Shown here: in pieces, positions 31,901-44,475 of the stretch
Layout of the letters: each line of letters starts with the position of its first letter
Numbering within the stretch: position 1 is the stretch's first letter
NCBI RefSeq assembly: GCF_947172395.1
Contig: NC_069087.1
Location: 12,419,107-12,483,106 of the forward strand
Length of the DNA: 64,000 nucleotides
DNA from: Bicyclus anynana
Taxonomy: Eukaryota > Arthropoda > Insecta > Lepidoptera > Nymphalidae
Direction of reading: 5' to 3'
The notes under the pieces: model-generated
What the model was told of the DNA's origin: nothing
The model's database searches: none
The model's input: only the letters and a program-made list of their open reading frames with translations
Program-made: the position numbers and the translations under genes

Positions 31901-32559
31901 CTAGGTAAGGTTTTGGACCTATAGGATATAGCCCAGTTACCCACATTGGAGCAATGTAGGGTCTATTCTCTAATTAGGCTCTTAAAAATAGGCTAATAGT
32001 CATGATTACTCTTTGTTAAAAGATTTTTAGTTAACTGGCTTTAGGGAATTTAGCTAACACAAAATCAATAAATATTGTCAAAGTTATTGTAATCAATTAA
32101 TCATTTAACTTTCAATTATTGATTTTATTTTTTTGGATCTAATTAAAGATTAATTTATTAAACTGTTAGGCATAGTAATTGCACCGAACATGCAATATTT
32201 TTGTTACACAATTTGTGTTACGCTAGAAATTGTTTACCTCCATCTAAACAATTTAATTACTCCATTCTGAATAATATCACACACCGTATCAAATTCAAAA
32301 GATCTTCAATTCAAAAGATTTTGACTGCACAGGCTCGTTTTACATAAAATTAACTCTTCGGTTAATGCTTAAAAGAGCAAAAGGCGCCGCGCAAATACGA
32401 ATCACGAGTCTTAAATTTCTAAACGCCGGTTCCTCTTTCTCGTTTTTTATCTCGGTCAACGGCCGTGGGGCCCCCATTCTGCCCGCTCCATTGACATCGA
32501 TATTTAGGGTTAGGATTTAAAATAAATGCAGCTAAGTGCGAATCAAACTCGCGCACGCA
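31901..32559. other. No gene seen
   Basis: A short GC-rich patch at 32455-32490 (CGGCCGTGGGGCCCCC) is isolated. Confidence 0.35.
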
Positions 32560-32805
32560 GGGTTCCGTAAAAGTAAAAGGGCAATAAATGATGTTTGCTG
32601 TATGGGGGCCCCTTAAATATTTTTTTCTGTTTTAAGTACTTGTTGTTATAGCGGCAACAGAAATACATCATCTGTGATAATTTCAACTGTATAACTATCA
32701 CGATTCATGAGATACAACCTGGTAACAGACGGACGGACGAAAAACAGATAGTCAAAGGGTAAAGCAGGACTCTATTACTATAGAGCTTTACCCTTTGGCA
32801 GGGGC
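32560..32805. mobile_element. AGGGTTCCG-type repeat, second form
   Basis: CAGGGTTCCGTAAAAGTAAA, then GCGGCAACAGAAATACATCA, TTCATGAGATACAACCTGG, CAGACGGACGGACG and a 3' hairpin with AAGGGTAAAGC / GCTTTACCCTT. The usual closing AACCCT is lost. Confidence 0.7.
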
Positions 32806-32836
32806 GTAGTTACCGCCGTTTTAGTCGTATCAATGA

Positions 32837-33029
32837 CTAGCTGACGTCGCGTGGTTTCACCCGCGTGGTTCCCGTTCCTGTAGGAATATGGGGATAATAT
32901 ATAGCCTTTCTCGATAAATGGGCTATCTAACACTGAGAGAATTTTTGAAATCGGACCTGTAGTTCCTGAGATTATCGCGTTCAATCAAACAAACAAACAA
33001 ACTCTTCAGCTTTATAATATTAGTATAGA
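32837..33029 (-). mobile_element. Complete non-autonomous Helitron, 193 bp
   Basis: Minus orientation: CTAG at 32837-32840, TGACGTCGCGTGGTTTCACC hairpin side, and the 5' end TTTATAATATTAGTATAGA followed by T. Same length and subfamily as 25402-25594. Confidence 0.87.
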
Positions 33030-33536
33030 TACGGGGCTCCCTGACTATAGGGGCCCCCTAACGTGTGAAAGCAGAAATTAGTAAAATGTAGGTAATTCAC
33101 AATTTCTTTTTTTCCTGGTTAAGCGTGTCTCCACATCCTATATAGGATAAGTCACTACCATATTCATTTAAAGCGGCTATTTGTTTCTTTTGTGAGAAAT
33201 CTTTATCCTTCAAATGGGCCCCCTAAATAATTTTAATACAAGGCACGCTACACCTCTACCTTTAGGTAAGGAACCCTAATGAACTAAATGAAGAATGCCG
33301 TCGGTTACACAAAAGCTTTGGCTCTAATGCTCATACGAGTTGACAAGGCTGCACGTGCGAGCCGAATTTATGTAACACCGCATAAGTAGAGCTTTTCAAA
33401 TTTACCCTTTGCGAACTTGTTTGGAACTGGTTGAATCAAATGGCAAAAAAGCAGACATTATGTACATTGTATAGTGTTAATTCAATAACTTGTACAGTCT
33501 GAAACCAATTAGTGACAGTATGTACAATCGATTTCA
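33030..33536. other. No feature recognised
   Basis: Contains GGGGCCCCCTAA near 33050 and GGGCCCCCTAAATAA near 33216 but no frame or family match. Confidence 0.35.
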
Positions 33537-33680
33537 TCATCATCATCATCATATCAGCCAACGGACGTCCACAGGACATGGGTTTTCTGTAGGGAGTTCC
33601 AAACTTCACGATCCTGAGCCGCCTTCATCCTGCGATACCCTGAGACTTTCTTGATGTCGTCAGTCCACCTGGTGGGGGTT
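33537..33680 (-). pseudogene. RTE-like LINE, C-terminal fragment and tail
   Basis: The minus strand reads RWTDDIKKVSGYRRMKAAQD, REVWNSLQKTHVLWTSVG and a stop, then a (GAT)n tail. Same region as 23581-23695 but from a different copy or subfamily. Confidence 0.85.
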
Positions 33681-36143
33681 TATCATTATCAGTCTATTAT
33701 TTAACGGCCCACAATTGGGACAGACCTTCCTTCTTATAGTAGGAGAGGGGAAAATCGACTTAAAAATGCTTAATGCGGAGTATGCTTTACGTCTATATTC
33801 AACATAATTATATAGATACGCTTATAACGGAGTAAGCTTTTAGTTGCCGATAGTGACACTCTACATTAGGTAAGTATTTTAGATCAATAAAATCCATGTA
33901 TCCTATTTATGTAAAAACCCACCATACTCCAGACCTCTAGTATGGAGGATAACGATTATTATTAACACACGTTATTCTGGTTTTAAATCTTTGCAGACAT
34001 GACAGTTTAGTAGATGACCAGTCCAGAACAACAAGTCTTAAAAAGTGCTGCTTTAAAAGTAATTTTATTAAGATTTTCATGGATTTTAATCAATCAAGTG
34101 ATTCCCCAATAAAGTTTACTTTACTGTTTGTTCTTTCATCACAAATATAATTAAACACTCAAATTTCATGGAGTTCCGGCTTCTAAAGCAAATTATATTT
34201 ACGAGCGTCGAGATTCGAAGCCCACGCAGTCTTTGTTTTTCACACTATACTTTTTATCGCTAAATCGGAGCATAGATAATGAAGTCACGGTAACCGATCA
34301 GCAAAAAATGTTTATTAATGGGATCTTTAACCCGAATAGGTATTTAATTCGTCTGCACTGACAAATAATCTAAGCTAATATTGTGAAGATGTAAGATTAG
34401 GTTTTTTGTTTGTTTGTTACGTTTAGGCTAATAAATTTATTCACTCAATAGACCTTAGTTTTTCGAGATTATTTCCCGTTTTTCTGGGCAATTTATTTGA
34501 AGTACCTACCTACTCAATGATTCGCATTGTAGAGAGCCTAGTTCTGGTTTTGAGTTTGGTAAGTAAGTATATATAGAGTTTGAGCTTTAATCCGAAATGC
34601 ACTCCCATATGTTCCGGAGCATTTTCCTTAAGCACCACATGTGGAAGACGTCAAGCCGTTTTCGGTGTGCCGATCTTTAAGCACGTCTCAGCTCCTTAGA
34701 GGAAGTGGAGAGGTCCAGATAAAGTAGGTACCTACTTCAATTGCCTAAATAAACAATTATAGCAAATTATTATTCTAATGAAGTCGGTTAAAAAAATCCA
34801 CGTGTTTTCAATCCGCATATCGCTGTTAGAATTACCTACGATTTAGTAACTGATGAATTTAATGAACTAATTCCATTGTCCAAACACTCAAAGCCAGATG
34901 ATCACGAATAAAAATTTAGGGTAAGGCTTGGTATTACATATTTATACTCGTAGTTGAGCACGCGGCAATGTTTGGTCTAGGCATTCAATCGAACCGAGCG
35001 TGTGTTGACCGCGCCGATTTACCTTGAGACCGCACCTCGCCTCGTATAATCCTACTCATGAAAATATCCCTTGACCAGTTCCACTCATAAGCCAAGTAAC
35101 TGGCTACACAACTTGTGCGTGTAGTCAAGTTTCGTACAATGCTCGAAGACCGGTCCACTGTGGGTGAGCGAGTTGTGGAATGCATTGGGACGGACTGAGA
35201 TGGCGTGATTTGAAAGTGTATTCGAGTGCGTCGACTATCGACTTTTTCGTTACCGATTCCGCTGCCTTATAATTTAATTTTACCCAACTCGCAATTATGT
35301 ACTTAAATTAATAAACAAACTCGAAATATGTGTAGCCCACAAATTGCTTTCCTGTTATAATTGCTCCGAAACGTGGGATGTTCTTTTTTTGTATCGCTCG
35401 CTAAAATTGTCTTCGTACCCGATTGTTTGAATCAAAATTACCCGTAATAATGTGGTGTAATTCATAGCTATAATAGACCGGCTCAGAACCACCGATGTGG
35501 TTAGATAATCAAATTATCATAATATTCTATGCATAAAAACAGTCGCACGCGTAACCAGTGACCTGGCCAAAAAAATACAATTTATTCAACGACGAGAACA
35601 AACATGAATAATATTGTCAGGTTCTTGCCGTCAACCAAATTTGAAAAGAACACAACCAATTGGTAAAGGATTTGGTCGAAATCGGCACTACTACTTCTAA
35701 AGAGATTTTAATAATAACGTCTAATGACCCAGTCAATAAAGCAAAATAAAGAGGTTAACCTCAGAGGCTCAGAATAAGAGATAATAAGCTGATACAAATA
35801 TAATAAGATAATAAGAATAAAATAAACAAACACACATTTTCCTGATCCAAAACTAGTCTCAAGTCATTTAATATCTCGAATCTGCACCGAAGTTATTCAA
35901 GGTCAAATCAGTTATTGTGACCCGATTATCTCAGTTCATCTAGCGCCAATGATGTAAATGTTTATTAAGTAAAATAGTTGTGAAGCACAAAATTTGCAAC
36001 AAATTCTATTTAAATACATTTTGAAACTCCTAACTGCGAACAGAGAGCCCGCAGCACAATTACCAGTAGTTTAAGAACGTCCAAATTGAAGACACGACTA
36101 CGAGCTATTTATCTATCATTCCGAGGAAAACTTTGTTTGACTA
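33681..36143. other. Mostly unique; one weak LINE scrap
   Basis: On the minus strand near 34598-34690, FHMWCLRKMLRN resembles the WCLRRMLR motif of LINE C-termini, with frameshifts. A moderately GC-rich segment at 34960-35200 has a 66-codon minus frame of unknown meaning. Nothing else was recognised. Confidence 0.35.
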
Positions 36144-36352
36144 ACCTGTGCCTGTATCCACTCGGCACATCGATTCTCTTTCTACAAACACTAACGTTTC
36201 GAAAACTAACGAATTGTATGGGAATCCGATCGACAACTTGATCACGACGTGAGCTGTCGATAGCAGTTATCATTCCCATCCATTTTTTAATTTTCGAAGC
36301 GTTAGCGTTTATAGAAAGAGAATCGATGTGCCACGTGGATACAGGCCCTGGT
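36144..36352. mobile_element. Foldback MITE (CAGCCCC family), copy 2
   Basis: Arms share GTATCCAC, GGCACATCGATTCTCTTTCT, GTTTCGAAAACTAA / TTAATTTTCGAAGC and GTATGGGAATC / TCATTCCCATCC. More diverged than the 13617 copy. A 103-codon minus frame over it is spurious. Confidence 0.78.
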
Positions 36353-37059
36353 ACGGAGTTATTCGTAGGTAGGTTGAAATCAATTTGCAAGATGCCGATG
36401 ACAAAAATTTCAAATGACACGAGACCTTGAAGTTACTTGTTCATTTCATTAGTATGTTGAATAGTGTTCAATCTGGCTATATTTACTGTCTAGACACGGA
36501 GGCCGTCAATCAAGCATTAGGTTTAGCTCTTCCGGCTAGTGACGCAACACAAATTGCCAGCTCCTCTGCTTAATATATTATGCTATCTAGCAAATCGAGA
36601 GCTTAGATAACTAAATACTCGTTTTAGAAAGGCCTAGGCACCGAACTTTGATAAGCAAGGTAGTCAATTATGGAGTAAGGCTTTGGAAGGTGAGAGGATT
36701 TAAGGCCCCATACCCTTAATTGTCCAAGTATAAAAAGTAATTTTTCGATATTTTGTACCAGGAATGTCTCCATAATAATTTATTTCTCTACGTGACCCAT
36801 TTTCGTGCAATGTACACTTAAGATCTGAAGTTTTGAGCTAGCAAATTTCAAAAAATATGTTTTTTTTTTTAATTGTTCAATTTTAATGAAACATACTAGC
36901 AGGCGGCCGCTAGTAATAAAAAAATCGCTCATAAATTAAAGGTTATTTGCGTTCACTGCGCAATTAAAGGGGTCAGACTCTGAATTAATATTAAAGTAAT
37001 TAAATTTTTTTATTCCTCTAGCTGAAGCTTTTATTCCTCTAGCTTTTTTTAAAGAAATT
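36353..37059. other. No feature recognised
   Basis: Only AT-rich sequence with poly(T) and poly(A) runs. Confidence 0.4.
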
Positions 37060-37232
37060 ATCATGTGTCTCAAACGGTTAAGGAAAAACATCGTGAAACC
37101 TGCATTCCAGAGAATTTTCTTAATTCTATGCGTGTGTAAAATCTGCCAATCCGCATTGAGCTAGCGTGGTGTTTAGGCTTAATCCCTATCATTCTGAGAG
37201 GATATTCGAACATAGCAGTGAGCTGAATATGA
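37060..37232 (+). mobile_element. SINE family B, 5'-truncated
   Basis: Begins ATCATGTGTCTCAAACGGTT and continues to CATTCTGAGAGGATATTCG and AGCAGTGAGCTGAATATG. The head is absent. Confidence 0.83.
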
Positions 37233-38254
37233 TGGTTCCTCTAGCTGACCGATTTTCTTGCGATGTACACGATAAATCGAATGTTGTGGGCTAGCAGGTT
37301 TCAGTTTCTGGTTTAGAGTTTGTACGTAAGATTTTTTTTTGAAAAATGATGAAAGTTCATGTAATTAACAATAATACTTCTCATAAATTGTATTATTATG
37401 TGCAACTGATTCTGTTTTTGCGTTCACTGCGCAAGTTGCTCGTGCCCGCGTTTTGCAAGAAACCCGACAAACCAGATGACGAACGACAATTTTCACATTC
37501 GCACGATAGTTAACTGGATATTACTTAAAGATAACTTGGAACATTTCTGGCCAACATTAACTATACTTACAGAGAAACATATAATTGAGTTTCTAATTAG
37601 AAGTATGCCAACTGCATGCCTATTATATTTTAACTAATACCTACTTATAAAGTTAAATCTCAATTAGTATTTATTATTTTGGTATACAGAAATATTATTG
37701 TATGCGTATCATATAAGTTACATAGTACTTACACTGGATTGATTTACAAATTAGAAAATTATATTTTAATTTTTTTTAGTCAATGAAGACAACTCAGAAA
37801 AATTTGGAGCTGTATTACATTTAAATAATAAACTACGGAGACTCTCTCAATAAATAAATCTATTAAATAACAATTTATTATTTATATCTACTAAAAATAG
37901 TTTGATCTCCAAAATTAACAACTGGACAGGTTAGAGAACATTTTTGACCATATCAGCCTATTCATTAATTTGGTCATGATGTCACCTACCTACTGTTTGA
38001 CATTCACTAAAGGGTTGTCATTTGCTAGGATGACATTTGTTACATAGAATCTCAATTTCGGTTATGTCAACGTCAACGTTAGTGAATTAGCCTGCTGGTT
38101 GTTTAATAAACAGTTACCTAACTTCAAAAAAATTATATTTGTACTCGTGTATCGTAAATTTCATTATCTAACATCCTATCTCCCACTTTACCGCGTTATC
38201 AGAGAAAAAAATCACCCACTCAAATATTTATATTTAACTATTTGTTTTTATCGC
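37233..38254. other. No gene seen
   Basis: TGACA-rich sequence at 37960-38090 resembles 54300-54480 and 50265-50420 in style. The 101-codon frame at 38099-38404 runs from AT-rich into GC-rich sequence and is not convincing. Confidence 0.35.
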
Positions 38255-38425
38255 CTCGGCTCGGAAACCCCGAAGTTAACGGGCTGCCCCAATTCGGGGC
38301 ACCGAAATAACTCGCACGGTGTCCCACTTCTGTGTCCCGCTCGTGTAAGGTCTGGACGCGCGCCCGGTTTTTTACCGGCGCGCCCGGATTTTAACCCCGT
38401 GTGATTGACCGCGTGCGAGGCCCTG
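38255..38425. repeat. GC-rich segment with small hairpins
   Basis: Holds GCCCCAATTCGGGGC and CGCGCCCGGTTTTTTACCGG (continuing CGCGC), two strong stems, in an AT-rich area. It lies directly before the ~180-bp repeats, so both may belong to one element. Confidence 0.6.
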
Positions 38426-38431
38426 AGATCT

Positions 38432-38915
38432 TAAGCAGGTTTCGAGCATCTTTCGATATAGTGTGATCTTAGCCTTACAATTGCAATGTTAACGTATTAA
38501 TAGTTCAGATTATTACCTATGTGTTAAAAGCCTTGAGTTCTTATGATCAGATTTTCTAACATTTTTATGTAGATTGTCAATTGTCATCTTACAATACGAT
38601 AATGAGTTTAAATTCTTGTGAGCGGGTTTCGAGCATTTTTCGGTATAAAGAATTGATGAAATGCTAACAATTTAACGTATTAATGTTTTAGCTTATAAAG
38701 TTATAGTTTAAGATAGTATGTTTAGATTTTTGAAATCCAGCGATAAAAAGTTACATTTATAATATTGTAATCTCATTCTGTAGCTCCATGTATTCTTGTG
38801 AACGGGTTTCGAGCATTTTTTGGTTTAAATAAAATTTATATATTGATTAAATGCTAACAATTTATGCCCCCTGTTTTCTTTGAGCAGGTTTCAAGTATTT
38901 ATTTCCGTGTATCGA
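38432..38915. repeat. Imperfect ~180-bp tandem repeat, 3 units
   Basis: The marker GGTTTCGAGCATYTTTCGRT occurs at about 38440, 38624 and 38803, with a weaker fourth near 38887. Units also share TGCTAACAATTTAACGTATT and TTCTTGTGARCGGG. The spacing is about 180. Confidence 0.75.
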
Positions 38916-39427
38916 CGTATATATGTGTCATAAGTTCTTCTCAAAGCCTGGGCGTGTGAGCTTTTTCATGTAAAATCACTTAGGAAATACACCTATATTG
39001 ACAAACGTAAAAAGCTCAAAAACATCAAATAATATACATTTTTTTATACAAATCGTCCGTCGAGTTTCTGAAATTCACTCTAAACTTACAGTCAGACATT
39101 TTAACCCTTCCTACATGTGATTTTAAGTGTCAGTAATAGAGGCTTTACATTATAATCGGAAAACACCTATATTATCAAATACTACATACTCAAACTAAGA
39201 AGACGAGCTTAAAACGGCGCGACATTTAGAAGTCAATAAGGAAATTCACTTACCTACTCGACGATGTCGACATAACTAATAGACAGTAATTCTTAATTTG
39301 AAGCTAAGAACTCATAACTTACTAATAACTTTGTATATTTGTAAGTATAAATTATAAAATGAGTATAAAAATTAATAATAGGCAGTCTGAAAGTGACGCA
39401 AGTGACAGTAAAGTTGAGGAGTAAAAG
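38916..39427. other. No feature recognised
   Basis: AT-rich. Confidence 0.4.
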
Positions 39428-39672
39428 GTTATCTTGATGTTGATATGTAATGCGGAACCAAAAGAATGTTGAAATTACAAGTGGAAGGAAACAAGAGGAA
39501 AGGAAGACCAAAGAAGAGATGGTTGGAGTGTGCGAAAGAAGACATGTGTGTAAAAAGAGTAAATAATAAGTTGAAGAATGATAGAAGCAAATGGAGATTG
39601 AAATAATTTGCCCACCTCACTAAAGTGGGAGAAGGTAAAGGAGATGATGATGATGATGATAATGATGACGAT
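39428..39672 (+). pseudogene. RTE-like LINE, C-terminal fragment with GAT tail
   Basis: The plus strand reads LKLQVEGNKRKGRPKKRWLE, CAKEDMCVKRVNNKLKND and RSKWRLK before a stop, then GAT repeats (about 39641-39661). The GxxxxGRPKKRW and DRxxW motifs are typical of LINE C-termini. Minus-strand frames over this area are shadows. Confidence 0.8.
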
Positions 39673-41934
39673 GATACGGTTGTGCATCTAGTTGGCTATA
39701 ACACTTGGTATAGCGAACTACGAGTAGATGCATTTTTTAATTTTGATGAATGTGTTTAGACAATGAAGTAAGTTATCGTAATAATTGTCCCAATATGTAA
39801 GCATGTGCTAATGTAACTATTTTTGCAAATGTCTCAACAAATAATTAAACCCGCTAAATTGACAGTACAGTCATGTAATGTGACACCGAACCCAACTGAA
39901 CATTTGTCGCAAGCACACTGGAACCGAATTGAAACCTGAACTACCGGTTTTGAGTCTACGTTTAAAAATGATCGGAAAAAAAATTGGTTACGATTGCTTC
40001 TTTAGAAATAACAAAATTAATAATACTTAACGGTTAATTACCATATAGGATTTCAATAGGATTTTATGAGATAAGACGCATTTTGGTTTAGTATATAAAG
40101 TTTTTACTTTTCATTAAGAAAATTATATCCAAGAAACTTTACTTACTTGTATATTTTAGTTGCATTTTCAATGGTTTATTTGTATAGAGTTTGAACTAAT
40201 TTCACGTGATACAGTTTATAATTAACATCGTATATAAATTGTCGGTTCTGGTAATGATATCTGTTGCGTGGCAGTAATAATAGGCCATATAAATATTAAT
40301 ATTCATACTTTATGAACACACTACTCGAATATGTAAATGAAACGAAGTACCAGGCAATAGGAAAGTACCAAGTGACTAGACATTCGAAAATAAAATTAGT
40401 CATCGTGACGAGTCCCGGTTCCCGACAACATTCGGCGCGGGTCCGTTATCTTCTTATAAACGTATGGGTGTGTATGGTAGCCAAATATCGGTGTCAGCCG
40501 GGGTGAACGACCGCGCGTACTAAGGCACCTGCAATCGCGTCTCTGTTGACATAAGCAACGAACAACCGACATGACGCCTAAAGTGATAATGAATGTCGGT
40601 GCAATACACTCGAGATTTAGAATTAAGTTTGTTCGCAAGTAGATACCCACTTCATGTTCTCGAAAGGACAACCGGTTTTGATTGAATACCAAATCGAGGA
40701 GGAAATTAACGCGTTCGCTTACGTCATTAGACGTTCGAACTCATGAAGCCATTGATACTAATGAAGAAAATGGTCGCTGCTTTTTTAGTGATCTAACCTT
40801 GAAACTTCCTAGATATTTTATAGGTAGAGTGGAGCTAGATATAAACGACAAATAGGAATCTAAAGCTATCTACTTTTGTTCTGATGAGCGTGACCGTCAC
40901 GCATAGTACAATGCAAAGTACGGACTATAAAATATGAAGTTAAGCACAGAAATATCTACCAAATGTGTAGATTAAAATTGAGAACCATATAATTATCTAG
41001 ATTTTGATTATGTTTAAAATTTGAAATAAATTTGAAATAAGAGTAATTGTAATGTTTCAATAACAAAGTTATAGACATTGATAGAAAATGTATTTAATAG
41101 AAAGTTGATGATTCTGAAGGTAAAATGTTTTATCTACAGTTGATAATCAATGATCATACAATGACAATAATAATTAAACTTAAGAGCTTAATTAAGCAAA
41201 AGTAAACAAAGTAGAACCAAATCTAGTGATGATTTTAAGCACCCAAAATCTGATGATGATTGTAATTAAGCCAACAAATCACCATAATGAACACCACTGC
41301 GTTGTCAATATCAAGTTACAAGAGGCAGACGAATTTACTCACGTACTTGATGATCCCCATATGCAAAACGGGGGCACAACCTTGCCCTGATTCTAAAAAT
41401 TGGCACATTTTTTTTCTATTCTTTGAATCATGGCCAACGTAATAACTAATACAAACCAGTCAAAGATACCTCACACTTTTTCGGTTGTCAAAAATTACAT
41501 TTCCAATATAAAGTGATTTACGCCAAAACATTCAATTTAATGGACGACCGTTACCAGAAAAAAGAAGTTGCAAAGTTTGAATGTTCTTAAGCGAACTACA
41601 AATGAATTATTCATGTATGATTTCAGCATTTCGTCAGTTTCTTCTCGCTCAGTTGTTATTTCCATTTACCTGGACATATTTATGTAATTATAGGTAGTCG
41701 TAAATTTTAGATTGTAACATTTTATGTGCAATCACATGGCAATACCATATTTGAAACCAATATTTAAATAGTCAGTTATAATTTAACCCACAATTCAAAC
41801 AAGAACAAGATAACAAGAATAAATAAATAATTAAAAAGAGGATGTCTAATACAGAAACTAAGCTACAGAATTGCTTTACAATGGCATTTGATGGATTTTT
41901 ATTTTGCTGCTAGATGTTCAATTATGCTACATTT
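39673..41934. other. No gene seen over 2.2 kb
   Basis: Apart from overlapping short frames at 40312-40506 and 40396-40692 in a moderately GC-rich patch (40420-40560), nothing was recognised. It could be intron or intergenic. Confidence 0.4.
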
Positions 41935-42067
41935 ATCTGACACCGATAATGTAGCATTCTACTGGTGAATGAATTTTTGAAATCGGACCAGTAGTTCCGA
42001 AGATTATCCCATTTAAAGAATGTTATAAACTTACAAACTTTACCGCTTTATAATATTAGTATAGATA
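41935..42067 (-). mobile_element. Helitron fragment, 5' half
   Basis: TTTTTGAAATCGGACCAGTA, GATTATCCCATTTAAA, CAAACTTTACCGCTTTATA and TTAGTATAGA followed by T, the minus-strand A|TC terminus. The 3' half is missing. Confidence 0.7.
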
Positions 42068-44258
42068 AATAAGGGGGAGGACTTTTAAAAAGGGTTCTAT
42101 AACTCTATATTTACTATTACTCTATATCTTATTACTTTTATATATGTGATTATGACTGACTTGTTTAAAAGTACTTTCAGAAGGTTTCCGCGTGCTTTGA
42201 ATTTTAAAGACTGCCTCAGGGTTAACATACTTAATACTTACAGCGCGCTTTAAGTTTAGTACCGATAAATATATCATTGGTTCAAACCCGATGGTTATAT
42301 CATTGCATACATTATAATTTACCACTTGTTAAAGCAAGAAAACAGCAATTGAGCTCGTTGTGAGACCGTCAGTGGTAAGCAAGTACGAAGCCGTCACGCC
42401 CAGCCACATTCCACAGAAATTGTATTGATGTTGTCAAACGAAGAAAATGGTTTTTTAATTTCTTCCAAGCAGGTGTTAGCAACTTTTCGTGATATTTCTT
42501 TGTAATGTTTGTATTCAGATCAGATATCTGATGTTTACGGAAACTTATTTATCTGTTTTCTATTAGTAACGCTCGGTGACCTCTTCCTTGTATTTTTTGT
42601 ATTAAATTTTCAATTGAGTATTACTTAAATAGATGATTTTATGTCATCACATTTACAGATACTAGTTATATTTATGTCAATATCCTTATGATTTGCTCAG
42701 CAAAGTATTTGCATATTCCGACAAATTCATTTCCTATGTTATCATTCATTTTACAATTTTTTCCTTAAATTAGAAGGTAGAAAAACATTAGCACTATATG
42801 TTTGAGCAATATTATTATATGTTTATTGTTTATTTATTAATAATTTAGTATTTTAGTAGCCTTTAATTTGCTTCTTCGAATATATGCTAAGTGGTACAAG
42901 TCTTATTTACGAGCGCGCGGATCTCTTCCATGAAATTTAATAGAACAGCTGAGAATTAATACGTTTCAATTTATTATAGTTTGTTTGTATTTGGGTTATT
43001 TAATAAATAACATTAATAAAACAAATAATATATACATTCCATTTAGTTTGTTGTACTTAGCTGTAATATAAAAGTGAAATGATAATATATAGTATTACTA
43101 CTTAAGAATACTTTACAAATGGTGAAAGTAGCTATATTATATCGTTAGCTAAGACCGGCGTAAGGCTGTGTGTAAATATACTTTTGAAAGTAAAAGCCAA
43201 AATATTTGCGTAGTTCATATAGGACAACATCAACAGAAGTTAGACCATATAAGCTAGAATAAAATGAAGCGAACTGTTTTTACGAAAGATTTTCCAGATC
43301 CAGATAGATGAGTTAAGAAACAGTGTACATACATACGAGTACTTAAATATTAGTTTAAATAGATAATATAATAATGAAGATACGTCATACTCTTATTTAA
43401 CTAGGTGTAAATCATATACTAAATATAGAAAACATGTGTTGCAATTTTTTTTGATTACTTCAGAAGACAGAAAATATAGAGGTCAAAATTTATTTATAGT
43501 TTTATTTGTTACTAAATTGAAACCCATTTCATGGAAAGTCAAAATAAGTCAAAATCAAAATTCATTTATTTCCATTAGGCTTAGTATACCTACATACATT
43601 TTTGAGACTTCAAATTATGTCATTGTTTTATGGTACCATGAATTACTCGAAAATTAGAAATAAAATTACAAGAGTTCCAATTTTGAATTTTCCGATTCCA
43701 ATAGAATTTACCTGATCATAATTTAAATGCTCTAGATAGAAAGTTATGAAAGGTTGTTTCTTGTGAACTAAAGGGAAATGTAGGAAATGAAAGTATCAGT
43801 AAAACCAGCACTAACCTGTTATGCAATGAGGACATTATTTCTAATACTAGTTTATTGGACTTGAGGGAATCTAATTCAATTTGCGCAGCTAACGTTAAGC
43901 TATTTACAGTTGCATGTTGTTGACCTGAGTCAGCTATGAACTGTCAACTATCGAGTAACTATATTATGTTTCTACACTCATTTCGTAAACTACTCAATAT
44001 AAATACTCTAACCTTATAACAAAAGTATTCATTCCTATAGGATGTTGGTAATGTTCATTACCTAACGGGAAACAGTGCTACAATGTTTTTTGTTTTTAAT
44101 TTTTAGATAGTTCCATCTCATTGGCTGAAAAAATTCGGGCTTCCAGAGACAAAATCTAAGATTCCACGGCGATACAAAATCGAGGAGGCTTCATCATTTA
44201 CCAAGTTTTGTTAATTCTTTTATTTCTTTTATTATGATCAAAGAAAAAGTATTGTATA
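42068..44258. other. No gene seen over 2.2 kb
   Basis: Frames at 42122-42325 and 43436-43657 are short and AT-driven. The phrase TCAAAATCAAAATTCATTTA at 43548 is a common low-complexity repeat motif in such genomes. Confidence 0.4.
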
Positions 44259-44329
44259 CCACTGCTCGTGCGGTCTATTGTGCAATTCGGCTTTGCCTTA
44301 TTGCACAAAAATCACTCGTGCTACAGTGG
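44259..44329. repeat. 71-bp hairpin
   Basis: Outer CCACTG / CAGTGG and inner TTGTGCAAT / ATTGCACAA pair around TCGGCTTTGCCTT, with ACTGCTCGTG / CTCGTGCTACAG near the ends as a direct, not inverted, echo. A small foldback element or a structured RNA segment. Confidence 0.55.
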
Positions 44330-44397
44330 CATAAATAAAAATGAGTAAAATTTTCACTCATATTTATTTTTTCATAATTGGTATTTGATTAGGACTA

Positions 44398-44475
44398 CGA
44401 AGAGGTGGTTGCAGTGGATGAAAGAAGATGTGTGTGATGATGGAAGGAAGGAAGGAAGTGATGATTATGATGATG
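44398..44475 (+). pseudogene. LINE C-terminal scrap with GAT tail
   Basis: RRWLQWMKEDVCDD resembles the KKRWLECAKEDMCV segment at 39428-39672, followed by GGAAG and GAT repeats. Very short. Confidence 0.5.

Noticed and set aside
36109..36420. 103-codon minus frame
   Set aside because: It covers the foldback MITE at 36144-36352 and follows its sequence.
39293..39687. Three minus-strand hydrophobic frames
   Set aside because: Shadows of the plus-strand LINE fragment at 39428-39672.
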